A stretch of DNA of 64,000 nucleotides from Clostridium beijerinckii (GCA_003129525.1 CP029329.1:1531501-1595500), one strand, 5' to 3'. Positions 1 to 9,042 are shown, counted from the first letter of the stretch. Notes: generated from the letters alone by a model not told the origin. Program-made: numbers and translations.

Positions 1-1028
1 TTTTTGAAAAGATAATAAAAATGACTTTGGAAAAAGAAATTGATATCCTTTTAATTGCAGGTGATATATTTGATAATTTATCTGTAAATAAAACTACACT
101 TTATTTTATTAAAAATTGTTTTGAAAATATAAGTAAAGTTAATGTTTTTATAAGTCCAGGAAATCATGACCCATTTAACGAAAAATCTTTTTATAATATT
201 GTAGAGTGGCCTAATAATGTTCACATTTTTAAAAATTCTATGGAAAATATAATTTTGGAAGATTTAAATACTGTAGTTTGGGGTGCTGGATTTAATACTT
301 CTCATGTTAATAAATCACTATTAAAAGAAGTTAAAAGAGTAGAGGAATATAATAATATAATGGTTCTTCATGGTGAAATTACAAATACCAAAGATGGAAA
401 TGAGTATAATCCCATTACTGAAGAAGAGATAGCTAGAAGTAATATGGATTATATAGCACTAGGGCACAGACATAAGTTTTCAGACGTTAAAAAGATAGAG
501 AACACTTATTATAGCTATAGTGGTTGTCCACAAGGGAGGGGCTTTGATGAGCTTGAAGATAAGGGAATAATTCTAATAGAGCTTAAAGATAAATTTGTAG
601 AAAGTAAGTTTGTTAGAACATCAATTAGAAATTATTATGAAAAAGAAATAAATATTCAAGGGTGCTTTGGATATAGTGAAGTAAAAAACAAGATTATTAA
701 TGAAATTCCAAGTAATCATAGGAAAAGTAATTTTTATAAAATCATTTTAAAAGGAGAAGTATGTGAAGAATTTACATTAAATGAAGAATTTTTGCAAGAA
801 TCACTTAAAGATGAATTTCATTTTGTAAAGATCATAGATAAAAGTGAAATTAAATTAGATATAAATGAATTAATTAAGGGCTATTCATTAAAAAGCATAT
901 TTGCTAAAAAAATATACGAAAGATTACAAAGTGCAGAAACAGAAGAAGAAAGAGAATGTATAATTTTAGCACTAAAGATAGGGCTTCAAAGTATTTCGGG
1001 AGAAGAGGTAAAGATTTATGAAGGATAA
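1..1028 (+). CDS. YhaO/SbcD-like metallophosphoesterase (5' partial)
   Basis: Calcineurin-like phosphoesterase of the SbcD/Mre11/YhaO group, expected to cut DNA with two bound metal ions together with the ATPase encoded next door. The window opens inside the gene: the frame is open from base 3 and residues before the first Met (EKIIK) fit the family, so the true start lies upstream and the Met codon at 21 is internal. Visible metal-site motifs in order are GDIFDN, GNHDP, LHGE and GHRHK. The C-terminal part is divergent and probably forms the cap that contacts the partner. The pairing with a membrane-anchored SbcC-like ATPase resembles Bacillus YhaO-YhaN more than classical SbcD-SbcC. Nuclease activity is inferred from family only. 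Confidence 0.85.
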   Translation, partial: FEKIIKMTLEKEIDILLIAGDIFDNLSVNKTTLYFIKNCFENISKVNVFISPGNHDPFNEKSFYNIVEWPNNVHIFKNSMENIILEDLNTVVWGAGFNTSHVNKSLLKEVKRVEEYNNIMVLHGEITNTKDGNEYNPITEEEIARSNMDYIALGHRHKFSDVKKIENTYYSYSGCPQGRGFDELEDKGIILIELKDKFVESKFVRTSIRNYYEKEINIQGCFGYSEVKNKIINEIPSNHRKSNFYKIILKGEVCEEFTLNEEFLQESLKDEFHFVKIIDKSEIKLDINELIKGYSLKSIFAKKIYERLQSAETEEERECIILALKIGLQSISGEEVKIYEG

Positions 1029-1135
1029 ACTAATTAAAAATAGATTTATAATTTATAGATTTAAATTATATAGGAATAAGAATGAAGAGGAATACAAACA
1101 TGGATCAATTTTATCTTATGAAAGAGGTGAGATTG

Positions 1136-3871
1136 TTGATAATTAAAAAAGTTAGTATTGAATTTTTTGCTGGGCTTAAGGGGAAGAGTTTAGATTTCAC
1201 GAAGGGGTTTAATTTAATTTATGGAAAAAATGAGAAAGGTAAAAGTTCAGTAGAGAATTTTATTAGAATATGGTTATATGGAATTGATAGTTCTAGAGGG
1301 AAGTTTAATGATAGAAAAAAATACTTACCCTTAACTGGAGAAAAAATTTCAGGTGAATTAACTGTAAATTATAACGGGAGAGGTTATATTATAAAACGTA
1401 GCTTTGGAACAACTAAAAAGGACGATACTTGTGAAATTTTAGATGAAATAACTGGTGAAGTCATAGAAATTGAGCATAATAACGAACCTGGAAAAGACTT
1501 CTTTAATATTAATTTAGCTACCTTTATGAAAACTTTATTTATAAGCCAGCTGGGGGTTATTGTTTCAAAGGATAAAGAAGAAGAAATAATGGAAAAAATA
1601 ACTAACATATATAATACTGGAGATGAAAACACTTCTGTGAAGAAAGTTATTGAAAAACTAGAGAAAAGGAAAAAACAATTGGTAGCAACTAGAAAAGGTG
1701 GAGAATTAGATCTATTAAAAGAAAATAATAATTCTCTTAAAACAGAATTATGGGAAGCTTATAAATTAGGAGAAGAAAATGTTGATAATGAGGAAAATTT
1801 ATTAAAAAAGAAACAATATAAAGTGAATATAAAAGAACAAATTCAGAAGTTAGACTTATATAAAAAATATATCAAGAAAATAAAACTTCAGAAGGATTAT
1901 AAAGAAATAAGTAATTACTGTATAAAAGGAGAAGAACTTAAAAGGAAACAAGAGGCTATAAGTGGAGAACTTAAAAATGGAAATGATTATATAACAGTTG
2001 AATTTTTAGATGAAATAAATGAAAAATCTTCTAGATACTTAAGCTTATTGGATATAAAACAAGAAAAATCAAATAAATTTTACCAATTACAAGAGGAATT
2101 AAAAGAAAAAAATAAAAATATGAAAAGTTATAGTGTATTTTCATCAATGGGAAATAATATCAAGGAAAAGATATATACTTTAAAACTTGAACAAAAGAGC
2201 CTAGAAGAAAAGCTTAATGATATTATTAATATTCAAAATTCAATTTCTAGATTTAAAATGGATATAAGTAAGCAAGCTAATAATATTGGTAATTTAGAAT
2301 TTGTAGAAAAATATAGAGATGAAATAGAAGAATTACTCAACTTTTATAAGGAGGGATTAAAGGAATTAAAATATAAAATTGAAAGCCAAAGTTATAGAAA
2401 ACCGGAAGCAAGGTCAAAGAATTCCCATAAAAAAATAAATTTTGTTTATTTAACTGTATTTATTAGTGTTTTGATATTTATTTATTCAATGATAAATCAG
2501 ATAATTCCTGTCGTTATTACATGTATACCTGTATTTATTGTATTGATAAAATTGTATTTAAAATATTCTCTAGCAATAAAGAATAGTGATTTTATTAATA
2601 AGAACAATCAATCAATTGAAATGCTGAAAGAAAGAATTACAGAATATGAAGATAAGTTGAATTTTTATATTTATGACACTAATTCTGCAACCTATGAAGA
2701 ATTTATTAATAAGCTCACTCAATATGATAAGTATAAAAGTTACAAAGATAGTGTATCTTTGGTTGTAAAAAATAAAGAAGATGAGCTTAATAAATATGAT
2801 ATTACTGAATTAAAATCAAAATATAATAGAAACAAGGGAATAATAACATCTTTATATAGTGTTATGTCATGTGATTCATTAGAGAAGGTATTAGAACAAG
2901 TGGAATTTTATGAAGAATTAAAGGCAAATATAAATAGGAGTGAGTATGAAATTAATGGAATTAAGCAAGAAATAGAGAATATTAATGAACAATTAATTGA
3001 TAAAGAAGATGAAATAAGAAAAAAAGTTTCTATGCTCGGATTAGAAAATGTAGAAATAATAGACTTGCATATTAAATTAAAAGAATATAAAGATAAGATG
3101 AACAGGATGAAAGAAATTAAAAATGAACTTCAGAATGTAGAAGAAACTTATAAGGTTTTATTGAAGGATAGGAATATAAATGAAATAAAAGAAGAAATGA
3201 GACAAATAATTAGCCAAGAAATAAATTACACGTATGAGTCAGAAGAAGAAATAGATGTTGAAATTAGAAGACAATCAAATGAATTGTTAAAAGTTGAAAA
3301 AGAAATAAAAGACCTAGAGCATCTTATAGAAAAGAGATATCTAGGAAAGAGAGAAATTTCAGAAATAGAAGAGGACATATTAATTAATAAGGAAAGAATT
3401 ATAAAATTAGAAAAAGAATTTAAAGCGTTAGAACTAGCAAGTGATATATTTCAAGAATCATTTAATGAAATTAGGGAAAATGTAGGTCCAGATTTAAATG
3501 AAAAAGTTGTTAAAAAATTTAATTTGTTAACAGATGAAGGTTATGAAGAAGCTAAAATATCAGAAGATTATAAGCTTAAGATAAGAAATAACGGAGTATT
3601 ATTTGATGGAGACATATTAAGCAATGGAGCTAAAGATCAACTATACTTAGCTTTAAGACTTTCTTTTATAAACATGTTATTTAAAAATAAAGATGTCCCA
3701 ATATTTCTAGATGATGCTTTTGTACAGTACGATGATGAAAGAAGAAAGAAAGCATTACAACTTCTAATTAAAGAAGACTTTGCGCAAACAATTTTATTTA
3801 CGTGTCAAAAGATAGAGAGGGTAATCTTAGAGAATGATTGCTATGAATATAATTTAATCATGCTAAATTAA
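1136..3871 (+). CDS. YhaN/SbcC-like coiled-coil AAA ATPase with membrane segment
   Basis: Rad50/SbcC-type ATPase of about 911 residues. The Walker A motif GKNEKGKSS is near residues 30-38, long coiled coils occupy the middle, and the signature LSNGAKDQ plus Walker B with D-loop (IFLDDAFVQYDD) sit near the C-terminus. Two hydrophobic helices near residues 435-480 interrupt the coiled coil, and there is no CxxC zinc hook; both features point to the YhaN branch rather than true SbcC. I chose the TTG at 1136 because GAGGTGA lies 5 bases upstream and the protein then begins IIKKVSIE, the normal family N-terminus. An ATG at 1082 would add 18 residues with a weaker ribosome site. It probably acts with the upstream phosphoesterase in DNA end processing at the membrane (inference). 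Confidence 0.85.
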   Translation: MIIKKVSIEFFAGLKGKSLDFTKGFNLIYGKNEKGKSSVENFIRIWLYGIDSSRGKFNDRKKYLPLTGEKISGELTVNYNGRGYIIKRSFGTTKKDDTCEILDEITGEVIEIEHNNEPGKDFFNINLATFMKTLFISQLGVIVSKDKEEEIMEKITNIYNTGDENTSVKKVIEKLEKRKKQLVATRKGGELDLLKENNNSLKTELWEAYKLGEENVDNEENLLKKKQYKVNIKEQIQKLDLYKKYIKKIKLQKDYKEISNYCIKGEELKRKQEAISGELKNGNDYITVEFLDEINEKSSRYLSLLDIKQEKSNKFYQLQEELKEKNKNMKSYSVFSSMGNNIKEKIYTLKLEQKSLEEKLNDIINIQNSISRFKMDISKQANNIGNLEFVEKYRDEIEELLNFYKEGLKELKYKIESQSYRKPEARSKNSHKKINFVYLTVFISVLIFIYSMINQIIPVVITCIPVFIVLIKLYLKYSLAIKNSDFINKNNQSIEMLKERITEYEDKLNFYIYDTNSATYEEFINKLTQYDKYKSYKDSVSLVVKNKEDELNKYDITELKSKYNRNKGIITSLYSVMSCDSLEKVLEQVEFYEELKANINRSEYEINGIKQEIENINEQLIDKEDEIRKKVSMLGLENVEIIDLHIKLKEYKDKMNRMKEIKNELQNVEETYKVLLKDRNINEIKEEMRQIISQEINYTYESEEEIDVEIRRQSNELLKVEKEIKDLEHLIEKRYLGKREISEIEEDILINKERIIKLEKEFKALELASDIFQESFNEIRENVGPDLNEKVVKKFNLLTDEGYEEAKISEDYKLKIRNNGVLFDGDILSNGAKDQLYLALRLSFINMLFKNKDVPIFLDDAFVQYDDERRKKALQLLIKEDFAQTILFTCQKIERVILENDCYEYNLIMLN

Positions 3872-3882
3872 AGTGCCTTATC

Positions 3883-3911
3883 TTGACATATTTAAGTTTT
3901 ATCAGTAATAT
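3883..3911 (+). promoter_or_regulatory. sigma-A promoter of the metal-binding lipoprotein gene
   Basis: TTGACA (3883-3888) and TATAAT-like TAATAT (3906-3911) are separated by exactly 17 bases, a near-consensus vegetative promoter. Transcription should begin near 3918. Confidence 0.75.
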
Positions 3912-3922
3912 TATAAACAGAG

Positions 3923-3946
3923 TTGCAAATGCAAATCAAATGCAAA
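3923..3946 (+). promoter_or_regulatory. TGCAAA repeats, candidate operator
   Basis: Just downstream of the promoter lie three TGCAAA units (3924, 3930, 3941), the first two in tandem, forming TTGC-N4-GCAA. The 13-mer TTGCAAATGCAAA recurs in the leader of the carboxypeptidase gene at 52,707-52,719 (minus strand). The position suggests a repressor site. The regulator is unknown, and the site does not match the usual Fur/Zur consensus. Confidence 0.4.
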
Positions 3947-3959
3947 ACGGAGGTATAAT

Positions 3960-4871
3960 ATGAAAAGGAAAATTATTTCAGGGTTTTTAGCCACATTAAT
4001 GAGTATTATGTTGATCGGCTGTGGATCTAAGAACGATACTACAATAGAAAATACAACTGATGAGAAATTGAGTATTATTGTTTCGATATATCCATTGAAA
4101 GAATTTACAGAGAAAATTGCAGGAGATAAAGTGACGGTTACTTGTTTAGTACCAGAGAATATGGAACCTCATGATTATGAACCTAAAACTAAAGATTTTG
4201 AAGAGTTAATTAAGAGCAAGGCCTTTATTTATAATGGATTGGGTATGGAGACTTGGGTAGATCAAGTTAATGAAACTATTAAAGACAAGGGTGTAACTAT
4301 TGTGGATTCAAGTACTGGTGTTGAAGTTAGAAAAGAAGAAGATACTATTGATCCTCATATTTGGTTAAGCTTAAAAAATGCAGAAATACAATCTGAAAAT
4401 ATAAAAAATACTCTTGTTAAGCTAGATGAGAAAAATAAAGATTATTATGAAGAAAATTATAAAAAATTTAAAGAAGAATTAGAAAGTTTATATAATGAAT
4501 ACAAACCTAAATTTGATACATTAAGTAAAAAGAATTTCATAACAGGTCATGCTGCTTTTGGATATTTATGCAGAGATTTTGGATTAACACAAAAATCAGT
4601 AGAAAACTTATTTGCAGAGGGAGAACCCACTCCAAAGCAATTAGAAGATTTAGTTAATTTCTGTAAGGAAAATAATATAAAGACTGTTTTCTCAGAATCG
4701 CTAGCAAGTCCTAAAGTTTCAGAAACTTTAGCGAAGGAAGTTAAAGCAAAAGTTGTACCAATATTAACTTTAGAAGCTAAAGAAGAAGATAAGAATTATA
4801 TACAAGCTATGAAATATAACTTAGATGAAATATATAGATGTTTATCAGAAGAGGCAAGTAAAGCTGAATAG
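3960..4871 (+). CDS. ZnuA/TroA-family metal-binding lipoprotein
   Basis: Solute-binding protein of the cluster A-I (ZnuA/AdcA/TroA) family, which captures Zn2+ or Mn2+ outside the membrane for an ABC importer. A lipoprotein signal peptide ends in the lipobox LIGC (Cys21). Likely metal ligands are His71 (EPHDYEP), His133 (DPHIWLS) and His197 (TGHAAFGY), with an acidic residue in the last third. There is no long His-rich loop. The start is the ATG behind CGGAGG. Unusually, no permease or ATPase gene lies next to it, so it must share a transporter encoded elsewhere. It has its own strong promoter with a repeated TGCAAA motif in the leader. Zinc is more likely than manganese, but this is not decided by the sequence. 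Confidence 0.88.
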   Translation: MKRKIISGFLATLMSIMLIGCGSKNDTTIENTTDEKLSIIVSIYPLKEFTEKIAGDKVTVTCLVPENMEPHDYEPKTKDFEELIKSKAFIYNGLGMETWVDQVNETIKDKGVTIVDSSTGVEVRKEEDTIDPHIWLSLKNAEIQSENIKNTLVKLDEKNKDYYEENYKKFKEELESLYNEYKPKFDTLSKKNFITGHAAFGYLCRDFGLTQKSVENLFAEGEPTPKQLEDLVNFCKENNIKTVFSESLASPKVSETLAKEVKAKVVPILTLEAKEEDKNYIQAMKYNLDEIYRCLSEEASKAE

Positions 4872-5230
4872 AGCATAAATTATGCTAAAAATTCACAATG
4901 TATTTAAAGATTACAAAACTATCTTTCAAAGCAAATTTGAGAGATAGTTTTTTTCTTTTATATCACTGAAATTAATTTAGAATAAAGATCAAAAAACAAG
5001 AAACTATATTAAAAATAAAATTACTCATCGTTAAACCTCTGATAATATATTGCTTTGTTATATATAATTTACATATTTGAGCTAACTCAAAGTCAATACT
5101 TTTTGAAAATAAAAAAAAGTGTTAAACAATATAAAAAATAGCATAATAATTACAAAAATTCATTAGAAGAGTGATACAATATTTATTATAGAAGAAAAAG
5201 ACTAAATTATTGAGACAAGGGGTAGGAAAA
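4872..5230. other. intergenic region
   Basis: This AT-rich spacer holds the terminator of the lipoprotein gene (4915-4959) and, at its end, the ribosome site of the NYN gene. I see no other gene or clear promoter in it. Confidence 0.6.
4915..4959 (+). terminator. rho-independent terminator after metal-binding lipoprotein
   Basis: The arms AAAACTATCTTTCAAA (4915-4930) and TTTGAGAGATAGTTTT (4936-4951) pair with one mismatch around a 5-base loop and are followed by a T-run. Confidence 0.85.
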
Positions 5231-5977
5231 ATGGAGAATGACAAAAAGATTGCAGTTTTAATTGATGCAGATAATGTATCAGATAAATATATAAAATATA
5301 TATTTGATGAAATTTCAAATCATGGAACACCAACTTATAAGAGAATTTATGGAGACTGGACTAAGCCACAACTTGCTTCTTGGAAGAATGTGCTTCTTAA
5401 TTATTCTATTACTCCAATTCAACAATATAGCTATACAACAGGTAAGAATTCAACAGACTCAGCATTAATAATTGATGCAATGGATATACTTTATTCAAAA
5501 AATGTAGATGGCTTTTGTATTATTTCAAGTGATAGTGATTTTACAAGGCTGGCTGCAAGATTAAGAGAAGCAGGAATGTATGTTGTTGGTATGGGAGAGA
5601 AGAAAACACCTACGCCTTTCATATCAGCTTGTGAGAAATTTAAATATCTTGAAGTTTTAGCTGGAAGCATTACCAATATTAATAATATTGACGAAGTTCT
5701 AGAAAAGCAACATACACCAAAAGAAGAGGGTTTGACAAATCTAGGAGAGTTAATAAAATCTATAAAGAATATTATAATAGAGAGCTCTGATGAGGAAGGT
5801 TGGGCAAATTTAGGTGTGGTTGGAAATAAACTAAATATGCGTTACCCAGATTTTGATACAAGAAATTATGGATATCCAAAGCTATCTTCTTTTATATCAT
5901 CATTAAACAAATTTGAAATACAGTCAGGAAAAACAAATAGAGGAGAAACACTTATTAGAAACAAAATAAAAAAATAA
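5231..5977 (+). CDS. NYN-domain (LabA/DUF88-like) protein with C-terminal OST-HTH/LOTUS domain
   Basis: About 248 residues. The N-terminal ~140 residues form a PIN-like NYN nuclease fold, with acidic motifs VLIDADN, DSALIIDAMD and ISSDSDF that could bind a catalytic metal. The C-terminal ~75 residues (from about NLGELIKSIKNI, through the FDTRNYGYPKLSSF motif) match an OST-HTH/LOTUS domain, a putative RNA-binding unit. Together they suggest an RNA-cleaving or RNA-regulating enzyme, but no target is known. The start is the ATG at 5231 behind GGGGTAGG; an in-frame TTG at 5210 lacks a ribosome site. It is monocistronic, with a long hairpin downstream at 6033. Confidence 0.85.
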   Translation: MENDKKIAVLIDADNVSDKYIKYIFDEISNHGTPTYKRIYGDWTKPQLASWKNVLLNYSITPIQQYSYTTGKNSTDSALIIDAMDILYSKNVDGFCIISSDSDFTRLAARLREAGMYVVGMGEKKTPTPFISACEKFKYLEVLAGSITNINNIDEVLEKQHTPKEEGLTNLGELIKSIKNIIIESSDEEGWANLGVVGNKLNMRYPDFDTRNYGYPKLSSFISSLNKFEIQSGKTNRGETLIRNKIKK

Positions 5978-6032
5978 AAAATTAATAGTGCTAACTATCA
6001 GATAAAATAGAACAGTTGAAATTACGCGCAAT

Positions 6033-6083
6033 AAAGCAGATTGAAATATCTTACAAGAAATATAAGATGTCTTAATTTGCTTT
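6033..6083. repeat. long imperfect hairpin, possible terminator
   Basis: Bases 6033-6053 can pair with 6063-6083 over about 21 positions with several G-T pairs and one mismatch, leaving a 9-base loop. The 3' arm runs into TTTTATT. It may end transcription of the NYN gene. No second copy was noticed in the window. Confidence 0.45.
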
Positions 6084-6246
6084 TATTCTACTATGGGAGA
6101 AAATTAATAATTAAAAGAATGTATGGCAAATAATTGACACACTCTTATAATAACGTAAAATAGAAATAGTAAGTGTTAATTATACAGATAATTTAAACTA
6201 AAGCTTTATTATTATAATAAAAATAAAATTGTATTAAGGAGAGATT

Positions 6247-8037
6247 ATGAGTTTATCAGAAGAATTTTATAAAAATAATGTGGAAAATAATAGCAAAAAA
6301 AGTAATGCTTTAAGCAGTAAAGTAAATATTATTGGATGGAGTAGATTAGTTGTAGTATTACTATGCACTTTGATTGATTACTTTTTATATAGACAAAATA
6401 AAATAATGTTAATTGTAGTTGCAACAATATTTCTTATAGGAGTCTTTTTAGGTTTAGTATTTTATCATAATAATATATTTGAATATAAAAAAAGAATTGA
6501 CTTGTTAATAAATATTAATAAAAATGGGCTAAAAAGACTGTCTGGAGAGTTTAAAAATTTAAAAGATAATGGATCAGAATATTTAGATGATGAGCATTCA
6601 TTTATAAATGATTTAGATGTGTTTGGGAATAATTCAATTTTTCAATACATTAATACTACAGTTACTAAAGGGGGAAGAACAGAATTATCAAAATTATTGA
6701 AAAGAGAAAAGGTTTTAACTAATAATGAGATAAAAGAAAGGCAAGAAGCTATAAGGGAGTTAGGGGAAAAAGTTATATGGAGACAAAAAATAATTGTTGA
6801 AGGTAGCTTAAAGAAATCAAAAGATATGCACTTATCTTCTCTCATAAAGTGGAGCAAGGATAAAGAATTTTCAAACCCTTTAAGAGTAGCCATTGCTTGT
6901 ACTTTTATGCTAGCAACTATTTTTTCAATATATTTAGCAGTTAAAGGAATAATACCAGAATCATTTTTAATTTTAGATTTTATGGTGAATTTTATTGTTG
7001 TTAAAATATTATCTAAAAGTATGGCAAAAGAACTTAGATTATTTGAATCTATAAAACATAGTGTAGATGGATATAGTAGAATTTTATGTTTAATAGAAAA
7101 TGAAAAATTTAATTGCTTATATTTGAAAAAATTAAATAATAAATTAAAAAGTGATAAATTAAGTTGTAAAGAAGAAATGAGAAAACTTTCGAATATATTA
7201 GATTGGGCTGGCAATAGTTCATATAATGCATATTATTTAGTATTAAATATCCTTTTCTTTTCAGATGTGTTTTTAATGAGAAGTCTAGAAAATTGGAGAG
7301 AAAGAAATGGTGACAAACTTGAAGAATGGCTTAAAGTAATGCATGAGATAGATGCATTAAATAGTATATGTAATCTTTCTTTTGAAAATGAAGATTGGAC
7401 TTATCCTGTAATTTTAAATGAGAATGAGATAGAAGGAATTAATATAGGTCATCCACTACTTGGAACGAAAGCGGTTAGAAATACATTTTCATTAATAGGA
7501 GAAAAAAAGGTATCCCTAATTACAGGTTCTAATATGTCTGGTAAAAGTACGTTCCTAAGAACATTAGGTGTAAATTTAGTTCTTAGTTATATAGGGGCAC
7601 CGGTATGTGCAGATAAATTCTCATGTGGTATTATGAATATATATACTTGCATGAGAACAAAAGATAATTTAGAAGAAAGTATTTCATCCTTCTATGCAGA
7701 AATTCTAAGGATAAAAATATTAATAGAAGCATCCAAAAGAGGCGAAAAGATATTTTTTCTTTTAGATGAAATATTTAAAGGAACCAATTCTAAAGATAGA
7801 CATACAGGTGCTATAGTACTAATCAAACAATTAATTAAATATGGAGGAGTAGGACTTGTATCTACACATGACTTAGAATTATGTGACTTAGAAAGAGAAA
7901 ACAAAAGTATAATAAATTATAACTTTAGAGAATTCTATGAAAATGATAAAATAAAATTTGATTATATATTAAGAAGTGGAAAGAGTGAAACGCAAAATGC
8001 AATTCATTTAATGAAACTTGCAGGAATAGATATTTAA
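6247..8037 (+). CDS. membrane-anchored MutS-family ATPase
   Basis: About 596 residues carrying the MutS-type ATPase at the C-terminus: Walker A GSNMSGKST near residues 427-435, Walker B LLDEIFKGTNSKDR, and the STHDLEL switch. Instead of mismatch-recognition domains the N-terminus has two membrane helices (about residues 30-80), and another hydrophobic pair lies near residues 215-260. There is no Smr endonuclease domain, so this is neither MutS nor MutS2. Such proteins are common in Clostridia, but their job is unknown; the ATPase presumably works on the cytosolic face of the membrane. The start is supported by AAGGAGAG seven bases upstream. A dispersed repeat begins right after the stop codon. 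Confidence 0.85.
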   Translation: MSLSEEFYKNNVENNSKKSNALSSKVNIIGWSRLVVVLLCTLIDYFLYRQNKIMLIVVATIFLIGVFLGLVFYHNNIFEYKKRIDLLININKNGLKRLSGEFKNLKDNGSEYLDDEHSFINDLDVFGNNSIFQYINTTVTKGGRTELSKLLKREKVLTNNEIKERQEAIRELGEKVIWRQKIIVEGSLKKSKDMHLSSLIKWSKDKEFSNPLRVAIACTFMLATIFSIYLAVKGIIPESFLILDFMVNFIVVKILSKSMAKELRLFESIKHSVDGYSRILCLIENEKFNCLYLKKLNNKLKSDKLSCKEEMRKLSNILDWAGNSSYNAYYLVLNILFFSDVFLMRSLENWRERNGDKLEEWLKVMHEIDALNSICNLSFENEDWTYPVILNENEIEGINIGHPLLGTKAVRNTFSLIGEKKVSLITGSNMSGKSTFLRTLGVNLVLSYIGAPVCADKFSCGIMNIYTCMRTKDNLEESISSFYAEILRIKILIEASKRGEKIFFLLDEIFKGTNSKDRHTGAIVLIKQLIKYGGVGLVSTHDLELCDLERENKSIINYNFREFYENDKIKFDYILRSGKSETQNAIHLMKLAGIDI

Positions 8038-8039
8038 AG

Positions 8040-8108
8040 GAAACTCAACTCGTATTCACTCACTGAGTGTGATTCACACCAAATCAGAGATTTGAGTTCT
8101 CTACTTAA
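8040..8108 (+). repeat. dispersed intergenic repeat, copy A
   Basis: Bases 8071-8108 match 38,711-38,748 at 33 of 38 positions, with shared cores GATTCACAC, AAATC-N3-GATTT and GTTCTCT. Both copies are preceded by GAAACTC and a short hairpin (here CACTC-ACT-GAGTG, 8057-8069) whose sequence differs between copies. Both lie directly downstream of a gene on the same strand. The origin is uncertain; see copy B. Confidence 0.7.
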
Positions 8109-8136
8109 AATAAATTAATTTTAGAAAGGAATAGAT

Positions 8137-9042
8137 ATGGGGTACATTATTATTGATTTGGAGTTTAATAATTTAAAAAATATAGCTAATTATCATAAGA
8201 ATTTTTTTCAAGAATATGGGGAATTTGATTCAGTCAATTTGGAAAATGAAATTATAGAAATAGGAGCTGTAAAAGTAGATAAGTATATGAAACCTATAAG
8301 TGAAATTAGAGAATATATTAAACCTACAGTATTTCCTCTGATTAATCCTGTAGTAACTGAAATCACAAAAATAGATATGGATATACTTAATGAAAAGGGA
8401 ATACCATTTGATAAAGCTATAGGGAAACTTAAAGATATGTTTGAAGATGGAGATATTCTTTGTTCATGGGCAAAAGATGATGTTGTAGAATTAATTATAA
8501 ATGCAAATTATTATAATTATAATGATTTAAGCTGGCTTAATGAATATTTAGATATTCAAGAATATGTAACTAAAATGTTAGCTCATAAGAAATCATTAGG
8601 ACTTAAAGCAGCTTTAGATGAGCTTAAAATTAAGGTAGATGAGACAAAATTACATGATGCATTAAATGATGCTAAGTATACAGTTGAGGTATTTAGAAGA
8701 GTATATAATTCTAGAGTTATTAAAAATTATTTAGTTAAAGATATATATAATATGCCAGCAATACATGTTTCAAATCTTGAAAGTATTAAAATTGATGAAG
8801 AAAAATTAATGCTAAAATGTCCTAAGTGCGGCAAGAAAGTTAAATTAGAAACGCCAATAAAACTTTTGAATTGGAGGTTTGCAGCTGTAGGCATATGCAC
8901 TAAATGTAAAAATAATGTTTTGTGCGAAGTTTTAGTAAAAAAAACCCTCAAGGGAGAAGAAGCATATAATGAAGTTAATAGTATTCTAAAAGATGAAGTG
9001 TATTTAAATTATATTTATAAATTGGAAAATTGGAATGAATAA
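8137..9042 (+). CDS. DnaQ-like DEDDh exonuclease with zinc ribbon
   Basis: A 3'-5' exonuclease-fold protein of 301 residues. The N-terminal ~190 residues show DEDDh motifs: DLEFN with the second acidic residue, EIIEIGAVKV, a central WAKDD, and HDALNDA containing the catalytic His/Asp pair. The C-terminal ~70 residues carry CPKCGK and CTKCKN, a four-cysteine zinc ribbon not found in plain DnaQ subunits. The layout resembles KapD/ERI1-like exonucleases of Firmicutes, so the substrate could be RNA or DNA. It stands alone between the MutS-like gene and the CBS-domain gene, with its own ribosome site (AGAAAGG). Confidence 0.8.
   Translation: MGYIIIDLEFNNLKNIANYHKNFFQEYGEFDSVNLENEIIEIGAVKVDKYMKPISEIREYIKPTVFPLINPVVTEITKIDMDILNEKGIPFDKAIGKLKDMFEDGDILCSWAKDDVVELIINANYYNYNDLSWLNEYLDIQEYVTKMLAHKKSLGLKAALDELKIKVDETKLHDALNDAKYTVEVFRRVYNSRVIKNYLVKDIYNMPAIHVSNLESIKIDEEKLMLKCPKCGKKVKLETPIKLLNWRFAAVGICTKCKNNVLCEVLVKKTLKGEEAYNEVNSILKDEVYLNYIYKLENWNE

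Noticed and set aside
1082..1135. ATG at 1082 as the start of the SbcC-like gene
   Set aside because: The TTG at 1136 has the better ribosome site and gives the conserved N-terminus; the 18 extra residues do not look like family sequence. It remains possible.
6642..7214. 190-codon minus-strand frame inside the MutS-like gene
   Set aside because: Shadow of the AT-rich coding strand; the + strand frame has all ATPase motifs and a good ribosome site.
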